Shown piece by piece: positions 7,970 to 12,738 of a DNA stretch of 12,738 nt (position 1 is the stretch's first letter; the number at the start of each line of letters is the position of its first letter). The stretch is from Methanoculleus marisnigri. GTDB lineage: Archaea > Halobacteriota > Methanomicrobia > Methanomicrobiales > Methanoculleaceae. The stretch covers positions 1-12,738 of the forward strand of contig DASQ01000127.1 in the NCBI GenBank assembly GCA_002503885.1, read 5' to 3'. Below the pieces are notes generated by a model, which had not been told where the DNA came from, made no database searches, and saw nothing but the letters and a program-made list of their open reading frames with translations. The position numbers and the translations under genes were made by a program.

Positions 7970-7989
7970 ATACCCTCCCGGGTATACCC
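7970..7989. promoter_or_regulatory. Operator-like ATACCC/GGGTAT cluster
   Basis: ATACCC (7970-7975), GGGTAT (7980-7985) and ATACCC (7984-7989) form an inverted repeat with a 4-bp spacer plus an overlapping 10-bp palindrome (GGGTATACCC, 7980-7989). The cluster abuts the TATA-like CTATAAT at 7989-7995, where the TFB recognition element would be. A protein bound here would compete with TBP/TFB at the plus-strand promoter and could also affect the divergent one. The role is inferred. Confidence 0.5.
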
Positions 7990-7995
7990 TATAAT
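7989..7995 (+). promoter_or_regulatory. TATA box for the 168-aa gene
   Basis: CTATAAT sits about 50 bp before ATG 8042. The expected transcription start is near 8018, giving a leader of about 24 nt that contains the AGGAG ribosome site at 8028-8032. Confidence 0.45.
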
Positions 7996-8041
7996 CGTCT
8001 GTCATATTCCCGGGAAGCCTGGCAGGCAGGAGAAACCAACC

Positions 8042-8548
8042 ATGGCAGACTTCGTGCAGAAGACCGTAAACAAGACGGCGGTCCGGGACCTTGCCGTCCC
8101 GATCGCCACCGTAACGTCGTTTAACACCCTCATCGAGAGCGTCATCGCCGACAACCCCTTCGGGTGCGTCGGGTATACCGGCTCCGATGGCGTTCCCGTC
8201 GATCCAGTCATCCGGAACCGCGAGCACTACACCGCGAAGGTGAACTTCCTCGACGGCGAGGGCAAGCGGGTGGGCAACGTCTCCCTGCAGTCCCCGACGA
8301 TCGCCGCCTTCGAGGCGAACGCCGCGGAGGTCCTCAACAACGCGGCCCTCGCAACCGCGATGGGCGGCGAGGCCGTGCGGAACGGCCCCGGCGAGACCTA
8401 CTACGCTCAGCTCAAGTGCCACGACCCCTCGGGTGACGACTACTACGTCACCTTCACCCGCACGACCGTCCGGCTCTCGTCCTACCAGGACGACGCCATC
8501 CGGACCGCGGTCGAGACCTGGGCCGACGGCGTGCCCGCACTGGCGTGA
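8042..8548 (+). CDS. Unknown 168-aa cytoplasmic protein
   Basis: I do not recognise a named family. The start is well supported: AGGAG (8028-8032) is 9 nt before ATG 8042, with a TATA box at the right distance upstream. The frame is strongly GC-biased at third codon positions, which argues that it is real. The sequence has no signal peptide, membrane segment or cysteine cluster. Its C-terminal third (YYAQLKCHDPSGDDYYVTFT, then a segment ending AVETWADGVPALA) alternates short strands with a final helix, suggesting a compact mixed fold. It is next to orc1/cdc6 on the same strand and divergent from a holin-like gene, so a role in an integrated virus or plasmid (structural or accessory) is possible but unproven. 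Confidence 0.75.
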   Translation: MADFVQKTVNKTAVRDLAVPIATVTSFNTLIESVIADNPFGCVGYTGSDGVPVDPVIRNREHYTAKVNFLDGEGKRVGNVSLQSPTIAAFEANAAEVLNNAALATAMGGEAVRNGPGETYYAQLKCHDPSGDDYYVTFTRTTVRLSSYQDDAIRTAVETWADGVPALA

Positions 8549-8554
8549 GAGGGG

Positions 8555-8576
8555 AGACCCCCCTTTCACTTTCAAC
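8555..8576 (-). promoter_or_regulatory. Possible origin recognition box (ORB-like)
   Basis: On the minus strand the site reads GTTGAAAGTGAAAGGGGGGT. It resembles the archaeal mini-ORB pattern, in which a GGAAACGAAA-like core is followed by a G-string. It lies just upstream of orc1/cdc6, where such boxes are expected. I found only one copy and no flanking AT-rich unwinding element, so this is tentative. Confidence 0.3.
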
Positions 8577-8592
8577 CCGCGCACGGCCTTCA

Positions 8593-8599
8593 TTTATCT
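8593..8599 (+). promoter_or_regulatory. Leaderless-type promoter of orc1/cdc6
   Basis: TTTATCT at 8593-8599 is centred about 28 bp before ATG 8624, so transcription should begin at or next to the start codon. No ribosome site is present in the pyrimidine-rich spacer, which fits a leaderless transcript. Confidence 0.5.
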
Positions 8600-8623
8600 A
8601 CTTCTTCTTCTCCAGACTCTCCT

Positions 8624-9730
8624 ATGAAACCCCTCCTCCGCGCCGACCAGACCCTCTTTCGAGATCCCGACGTCTTTGACTTCGCCTACATGCCCGACCA
8701 CCTCCACCACCGCGACGCCCAGCTCCGGGAACTCGCCTTCCTCCTCCAGGGCGCCGGCCCCCGGAACGCCGTTCTCCGCGGGCCGCCGGGGACCGGGAAG
8801 ACCACCACCGTCCGCTGGGCCTTCTCCGAACTCACCGGAGAGTTCATCCCGGTCTACGTCAACTGCCGGCAGAACCACACGTTGCTCGCCGTCTACCGCT
8901 GCATCGCAAAAGACCTCCTCGGCTACACATCCCCCTCCCGGCACCTCGACGACACCCGGGAGGCGATCGCCGCCTGGCTCGGGGAGAAGGATGCACGCCT
9001 CCTCGTCTGCCTCGACGACGCAAACTACCTCATCCCGGCCGGCACCTACAACCTCCTCCTCTACCAGCTCCTCCGGCTCTATGAGGGGTGGGAGGTCTTG
9101 GGTGCCGTGGTCTTTGCGGTCACGAGCGACCTCGCCCTGAACCTCTACACGGAGGCCGATGCGAGCGTCCGGTCGGTCTTCCGCCCGGCCGAGGTCACCT
9201 TCCTGCCCTACACAAAGGCCGAGATCCGCGATATCCTCGCCGACCGCGTCCGGCAGGGGCTCTACCCCGGGGTGGTGCCGCCGTCGGTCCTCGACCTTGT
9301 CGCGGAGATGACCGCCGGCGAGCGGGACATCCGGGTCGGGATCGCCCTCCTCCGGGCGGCTGCCGTGCGGGCCGAGAAGGACGGCCGCTTTCGCGTCACC
9401 CGAAAAGACGTCCTCGACGTCGTCGCCACCGTCCGGTCGCCGGCGCTTGCCGCCCGGACCGCTGCGCTCTCTTCCGGTGAACGCACCCTCCTCTACCGGC
9501 TCGCGGAGCAGTCGCTCTCCGGGGGCGATATGATGGCAGGGGCGGTCTTTGAGGAGGCGCAGGACTACCTTGCCATCGGCAAGACGACCTACCATGCCCG
9601 GCTGCGAAGGCTCGCGGACGCCGGGATCGTCGACCTCCTCCCGACCGGGAAAGGATACGAGGTCTTCCTCCGCTACGCTCCCGGCGATGTCTTTGCGGCA
9701 TGCGCCCACGACGACCCGGCAAAAGGCTGA
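8624..9730 (+). CDS. cdc6: Orc1/Cdc6-family replication initiator
   Basis: Archaeal Orc1/Cdc6 proteins bind origin boxes and load the MCM helicase. The 368-aa protein has an AAA+ domain with Walker A GPPGTGKT (53-60), Walker B LLVCLDDANYL (126-136; D131, D132, aspartate where most have DE), a sensor-1 region VFAVTSDL (163-170) and sensor 2 AGERDIRVGIALLR (231-244). The C-terminal winged helix spans about 285-355 (DYLAIGKTTYHARLRRLADA). Length and domain order are normal, and no frameshift is seen. The DD Walker B and the serine in sensor 1 point to a divergent paralogue of the kind found on plasmids and integrated elements rather than the main chromosomal initiator, though that is inference. 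It lies upstream of a PrimPol-type replicase operon. Confidence 0.93.
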   Translation: MKPLLRADQTLFRDPDVFDFAYMPDHLHHRDAQLRELAFLLQGAGPRNAVLRGPPGTGKTTTVRWAFSELTGEFIPVYVNCRQNHTLLAVYRCIAKDLLGYTSPSRHLDDTREAIAAWLGEKDARLLVCLDDANYLIPAGTYNLLLYQLLRLYEGWEVLGAVVFAVTSDLALNLYTEADASVRSVFRPAEVTFLPYTKAEIRDILADRVRQGLYPGVVPPSVLDLVAEMTAGERDIRVGIALLRAAAVRAEKDGRFRVTRKDVLDVVATVRSPALAARTAALSSGERTLLYRLAEQSLSGGDMMAGAVFEEAQDYLAIGKTTYHARLRRLADAGIVDLLPTGKGYEVFLRYAPGDVFAACAHDDPAKG

Positions 9731-9811
9731 ACAGACCGCTCCCCTCAATCTTACCGTTAATTGGTGATCCGGACTTCCCGCTACACTATTTTCTCATACG
9801 ATAAAGTAACG

Positions 9812-9819
9812 TTTATATG
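9812..9819 (+). promoter_or_regulatory. Strong TATA box of the four-gene replicase operon
   Basis: TTTATATG matches the archaeal TATA consensus well, in an AT-rich pocket of otherwise GC-rich DNA. Transcription would start near 9842, about 80 nt before the first ATG at 9923. The leader contains a small inverted repeat (ATCATC 9861-9866, GATGAT 9877-9882) that could form a weak hairpin. Confidence 0.6.
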
Positions 9820-9922
9820 CAGCCCTTCACCCGATTCAGGGCCTGTAAGGTATCCTTTTAATCATCGGTGTCCGAGGATGATGTACGCGTCCGGGAGCGT
9901 CCCGGTGCGTGAGGTAGCGACC

Positions 9923-10057
9923 ATGCAACAGAGAAGAACCAGCAGAGGCGGCAGCCAGGGACAACCAAATGTTCACAGCACCAGGATGCACCGGACCGCC
10001 AATGGTACTCGGTATCCGAACGATATAAGGATGCCCGTCCCGGGAGCGTGCCCGTGA
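9923..10057 (+). CDS. Small basic protein, 44 aa, first gene of the operon
   Basis: GAGGT (9911-9915) lies 7 nt before ATG 9923. The product is arginine-rich at its start (MQQRRTSRGGSQGQ) and has no recognised domain. Its TGA (10055-10057) shares an A with the next gene's ATG at 10057, a TGATG coupling typical of real archaeal operons. The main support is therefore the ribosome site and the coupling, not similarity. It could instead be a leader peptide whose translation opens the next gene. Confidence 0.45.
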   Translation: MQQRRTSRGGSQGQPNVHSTRMHRTANGTRYPNDIRMPVPGACP

Positions 10058-10215
10058 TGAGCCGGGAAGATACGCCGGATGCGGTCCCGCTCTTCCTCGT
10101 CCCGCGGGCGGTCGCGGACGCGATCCGGCACCACGGGAGAGCCGTCCGGGAGATCACCGTCCGCCGGACCCGCAACCACCAGTATGCAATAAACGTTGAG
10201 CGAGGGCGGCCATGA
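10057..10215 (+). CDS. Small unknown protein, 52 aa
   Basis: The product starts MSREDTPDAVPLFLVPRAVA and ends INVERGRP. It has a hydrophobic PLFLVP stretch, a histidine pair and an arginine-rich middle (EITVRRTRNHQYAINVE). No family is recognised. The start overlaps the preceding stop by 1 bp and the end overlaps the next gene by 4 bp (ATGA at 10212-10215). GGGAG about 10 nt upstream may help initiation. The tight overlaps on both sides are the main evidence that this short frame is a gene. Confidence 0.6.
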   Translation: MSREDTPDAVPLFLVPRAVADAIRHHGRAVREITVRRTRNHQYAINVERGRP

Positions 10216-10643
10216 CCGAAGAGTCGAAAACCTTCGGGTTTCTCCCGCTCCGGTCCGATAGGACCCTCGCGCCTGGAACCCTCTCGTACAGTACCGGCGG
10301 AGCACTACCGGATCGAGGCCGGGGACCTTCGGGGCCTCCTCTTCTACGGCCGGGTCAGCCCGATCGTCGCGGATCGTCCGCAGGCGACCCCCGGGAGGTT
10401 ACTATCGAGGGGCACGCGGCGATGAACGCCTCCGGCAAGGCAGTACTGCTCCACACCCGCGCCGGGTCCTACATCATCCCGCTCGTCAGTTTCCAGCGGG
10501 TCGCCCGTGGGGAGGCCATCTCCGCACCCCTCTTTCCCCTCGTACCGGGGAACGACGGGTGCGACGGACTACGTCCGGAGGTTGAGAAGCCAACAGGCTT
10601 CGAACCGGAGTTCGAGCACCAGAGGTGCGAGGTGACAGGGTGA
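10212..10643 (+). pseudogene. Unknown ~143-aa protein with two compensating frameshifts
   Basis: The open frame is continuous, but its middle does not look coding. From about 10294 to 10392 the neighbouring frame reads PAEHYRIEAGDLRGLLFYGR then VSPIVADRPQATP, which looks like real protein. The open frame over the same bases is a proline/arginine-rich string. The start (MTEESKTFGFLPLR) and the part from about 10400 (IEGHAAMNASGKAVLLHTRA, then GSYIIPLVSFQRVARGEA) look genuine in the original frame. One indel near 10260-10293 and a second near the C-run at 10387-10392 would explain this. It could be early decay or sequencing error. No family is recognised. It overlaps its neighbours by 4 bp on each side. 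Confidence 0.55.
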
Positions 10644-11820
10644 GCAGCGAGATCCTGAGTGCGGTCAATGTGCTCACCCCAAACGGCGATCTGGTCGAGG
10701 TCCGGGCGCTCGCCGACGGCATCACCCACTCCGGCTACTTCGACGACCACGAAGCGCTCGCCCGGGGTGTCGAGGCCCTCGACGCCGATCCGGCGGTCGC
10801 CGGGATCTATGTCACCCTCAACAGCGTGAACCCGGCGCTCCTCGCCCGGCGGGCAAACCGGATCAAGATGCGCCTCTCCCGCAAAGACGCCACCACGGCC
10901 GACGCCGACATCATCCGCCGGCGCTGGCTCCCGGTCGACATCGACCCGGTCCGGCCGAGCGGATCGCGGCCTACCTCACGGAGCAGGGGTTCCCTTCTCC
11001 TATCAAAGCCGACTCCGGGAACGGGACGCATCTTCTGTACAGGACCGACCTCCAAAACGACGAACCCTCGACCGCGCTTGTGAAGGGCTGCCTCGCCACC
11101 CTCGACGCCCTCTTCTCGAACGAGACCGTCACGGTCGATACCGCAAACCACAACGCCGCCCGGATCTGGAAACTCTACGGAACCATGTCACGGAAAGGCG
11201 ACTCCACCCCGGAGCGGCCCCACCGGCGGGCAAGGCTGCTCGCCGTACCGGACGAAGTCAGTGTCGTCCCGGGAGAACGGCTGCAGCACCTCGCGGGGCT
11301 CCTCCCGCGGGAAGAGCCTCCTCAGAGAAAAAACGGCCCCGGCATCGACCTTGCCGCCTGGCTCCTCGACCACGGCATCGCCGTCCGGAGCACGCGGCCC
11401 TGGCAGGGCGGAACCCTCTTCACCCTCGCCGAGTGCCCGTTCTCGTCGGCGCACAGGGACGGCGCGTTCGCCGTCCAGTTCGCGAACGGCGCCGTCTTCG
11501 CCGGCTGCCACCACCAGACCTGCGGCGGGGGAGCCCAGCGCTGGCCGGAACTCCGGGGGATGTACGAGCATAAGAGGCGTAAGCCGGAGGTCCGGGCCGA
11601 GAAGAAGCAGGAGGAGCAAACAACCTCTCCTCCCGGCGAACATTACGAGCGTGCCCTTGCGATCCTCCAGACCGGCGACCCCCTCGCCTTCCTCCTCGAC
11701 ACCTTCAACAAGAGCCGCGTCGGCGACCGGACCGTCGCGGAGTGCCTGGTGATGTCCCTTGCCTCGCAGTCGGTCGAGAACACGAACGGCCTCCATGTCG
11801 CCGTCTCCGGCAACTCCGGG
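10640..11820 (+). pseudogene. PrimPol-type replicase, frameshifted and cut at the helicase Walker A
   Basis: The start is GTG 10640, with GAGGTGA at 10629-10635 and a 4-bp overlap with the previous gene. The N-terminal half looks like an archaeo-eukaryotic primase core: VDIDPVRPSG (D-x-D motif I, codons at 10937 and 10943) in the first frame, then GNGTHLLYR (x-H motif II) and VDTANHNAARIWKLYGT (motif III) in the next frame over. The frame switch at 10955-10964 removes the residues that normally join motif I to the following helix. A putative zinc-binding region (CPFSSAHRDG ... AGCHHQTC, about 11434-11523) leads to a helicase-like domain that stops at VAVSGNSG, exactly where a Walker A lysine should follow. 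Foreign repeats begin there. Such primase-helicase proteins replicate plasmids and viruses. This copy cannot be functional. Confidence 0.75.
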
Positions 11821-11860
11821 GTTAAACAAATCGGAATTCCGGGGTTAAACAAATTGGAAT
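11815..11860 (+). repeat. Tandem 23-bp repeat at the replicase break point
   Basis: Two copies lie end to end at 11815-11837 and 11838-11860. They share TCCGGGGTTAAACAAAT and differ at two or fewer positions after it. Multiple short repeats at one edge resemble the tip of an IS21-like element, but no matching opposite tip was found. The first copy begins in the coding sequence, where TCCGGG encodes the SG of the Walker A loop. Confidence 0.6.
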
Positions 11861-12157
11861 ACGTCTGTTGGCTATATAATTTTTTGGATGGGTTCCTTCC
11901 AACCGTATATTGCTCTAATATTGCATATCTCCATGTTGTGATTGTATTTTAGTGTTGCCGGAGTGACGTTTACATGCATCAGGCTGCTTCCAGTATCATT
12001 CTGCCAATCCTGTTGGCGCGGCCTGTTATGTGCAATGCGGCGATATGTACTCAGTCCGGTCATTGCGGACAAAACCCGGACTGAGGGAGGTGTGTAAAAT
12101 CTACATCCAACGGACAAAACTTCCAGAAGTCCGGGAATCTGCCCCTGATCCTGATAG
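11861..12157. other. Gene-free stretch with insertion-sequence-like debris
   Basis: The first part (11861-11960) is AT-rich and includes CTATATAATTTTTT near 11872-11885. The second part holds the CGGACA repeats and an inverted repeat described separately. Open frames on either strand have no recognisable domains and no ribosome sites, so I call no gene. Confidence 0.5.
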
Positions 12158-12180
12158 CAGCATCCGGACAATTGCGGACA
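12050..12180. repeat. Inverted repeat and CGGACA repeats, IS-end-like
   Basis: CTCAGTCCGG (12050-12059) and CCGGACTGAG (12076-12085) form a perfect 10-bp inverted repeat around a 16-nt loop. CGGACAAAAC occurs at 12066-12075 and 12111-12120, and CGGACA again at 12165-12170 and 12175-12180. On the minus strand TGTCCGCAATTGTCCGGA (12180-12163) resembles TGTCCGCAATGACCGGA further in. Spaced repeats ending in a TGT tip fit an IS21-type terminus, and an iteron cluster is an alternative. Confidence 0.4.
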
Positions 12181-12405
12181 GCCGGCGTGGCGACCGCACG
12201 CTGAGGTGGCGTTGAACCACCTTCAGGTCGGGAAGACAAACCGCCACAAGCATCTCAAAGCGCTTGCGAAGGCCAGGATCGTCGATCTCGTACCCGGGAC
12301 AGGCAGGGGACGGAAGCGGGTGGTCCGCCCCCGCTACGACCCCGATGATGTAACTGTCACCTGTAGTAGATCAAAAACTCCGGATTGATCATCACTCAGG
12401 ATCAG
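12145..12405. repeat. Imperfect inverted repeat bracketing the winged-helix fragment
   Basis: CTGATCCTGA (12145-12154) followed by TCCGGA (12163-12168) is mirrored by TCAGGATCAG (12396-12405) and TCCGGA (12379-12384). The right arm ends inside the truncated epimerase gene. This may be a small non-autonomous element or a rearrangement scar. Confidence 0.35.
12158..12388 (+). pseudogene. Winged-helix C-terminal fragment (replicase or Cdc6-like)
   Basis: The frame is open from 12158 to a TGA at 12386-12388. From about 12209 it reads ALNHLQVGKTNRHKHLKALA then KARIVDLVPGTGRGRKR, a DNA-binding winged helix without the rest of its protein. It resembles the end of the upstream Orc1/Cdc6 (YLAIGKTTYHARLRRLADAG, IVDLLPTGKG, then RYAPGDV against RYDPDDV here). 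A GTG at 12206 could be read as a start for a 60-aa product, but the fragment more likely is the 3' remnant of the PrimPol replicase cut at 11820, or of a second initiator. It lacks any ATPase motif. Confidence 0.55.
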
Positions 12406-12738
12406 GTGGGGATTTCGCCGTAGACCGAGGAGGAGGAGGCAGCGACGACGGCGGGGACCCCGCAGTCCTTCGCCGCCACGAGCACGTCGAGCGTGCCGGT
12501 CACGTTCGCCTCGTTCGAGGCGAGGGGGTCCTTCACCGACCGGGGCACGGAGGGGATGGCCGCCTGGTGGAAGATGCCGTCCGCGCCCGGGAACGTATCC
12601 ATGAGCAGGTCGAGGTCGGTGATGCTCCCCTCGACGAACGTCACCCGGGGGTGGTCCAGAACGTGCTCGATGTTTTCACGCCTGCCGGTGGCGAGGTTGT
12701 CGATGATGACGACGTCGTGGTGCTGTGCCAGAAGCGAC
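12402..12738 (-). pseudogene. NAD-dependent sugar epimerase/dehydratase, truncated
   Basis: The visible 112 residues enter from the right window edge. They match extended SDR enzymes of the UDP-glucose 4-epimerase type: VVIIDNLATGRRENI (NAD ribose-binding acidic residue), FVEGSITDLD, GIFHQAAIPSVPRSV and AASSSSVYGEIPT (catalytic serine strand). A TGA follows at once (12404-12402), where family members continue for about 200 residues and supply the catalytic YxxxK. The gene is thus cut at its 3' side, inside the inverted repeat ending at 12405. The 5' part with the glycine-rich NAD loop lies outside the window. It is the only clear housekeeping-type gene at this end and may mark the chromosome flank of the mobile region. 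Confidence 0.85.

Noticed and set aside
7919..8593. Minus-strand 224-aa frame opposite the 168-aa gene
   Set aside because: The plus-strand gene has a ribosome site and TATA box. This frame has neither and spans the operator region.
8594..9748. Minus-strand 384-aa frame opposite orc1/cdc6
   Set aside because: It is a GC-bias shadow of the well-supported Orc1/Cdc6 gene. Its sequence is glycine, glutamate and arginine rich with no domain.
11188..11829. Minus-strand 213-aa frame across the replicase
   Set aside because: The plus strand carries primase-like motifs in the same interval, so this is an antisense shadow.
11872..12171. Minus-strand 99-aa frame in the repeat-rich gap
   Set aside because: It has no ribosome site and no recognisable domain, and it runs through IS-like repeats.
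1..12738. CRISPR array, tRNA or rRNA genes
   Set aside because: I saw no regularly spaced repeat-spacer pattern beyond the IS terminal repeats, and no tRNA-like cloverleaf or rRNA-like conserved stretch.

Overview
The window looks like an archaeal chromosome, most likely a Methanomicrobiales methanogen close to Methanoculleus. The signs are an Orc1/Cdc6 initiator, TATA-box promoters at archaeal spacing (one probably leaderless), GGAGG/GAGGTGA Shine-Dalgarno sites and GC-rich codon use broken by AT-richer patches. The taxonomic call is inference. Much of the window is accessory DNA carrying mobile elements and gene debris.

Layout. (1) Positions 1-2249 are a complete IS21-family insertion sequence (istA, istB, and terminal repeats at both ends). 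Base 1 of the window is its left tip. (2) It interrupts an IS1634/IS4-type transposase gene whose 3' part is at 2250-3643. (3) An AT-rich class I methyltransferase gene (4674-3856, minus strand) follows, then a frameshifted IS5-family transposase relic (4818-5043) and about 360 bp with no recognisable gene. (4) A KTSC-domain gene (5407-5619) sits 11 bp ahead of an OLD-like nuclease gene (AAA ATPase plus TOPRIM, 5631-7568), a possible defence cassette. It ends in a hairpin shared with a convergent gene. (5) From 7614 the DNA is very GC-rich. A small holin/XhlA-like membrane protein gene (7859-7614, minus) diverges from an unknown 168-aa gene (8042-8548). A repeated ATACCC/GGGTAT operator-like site lies between them. 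Next is an intact orc1/cdc6 gene (8624-9730) with a leaderless-type promoter. (6) At 9812 a strong TATA box precedes a chain of four overlapping genes (9923, 10057, 10212, 10640). It ends in a PrimPol-type replicase that carries an internal frameshifting deletion and is cut off inside the Walker A loop of its helicase domain at about 11820. (7) Positions 11815-12405 hold IS-end-like repeats and a winged-helix fragment. A UDP-sugar epimerase gene, truncated at its 3' end, runs off the window on the minus strand.

Interpretation. Segments 5 and 6 together look like an integrated replicon (plasmid or provirus). It keeps its initiator, a holin-like gene and an unknown conserved-looking gene, but its replicase has been disabled by deletion and insertion. 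Segments 1 to 4 are a pile-up of insertion sequences around two cargo units, the methyltransferase and the KTSC/OLD pair.
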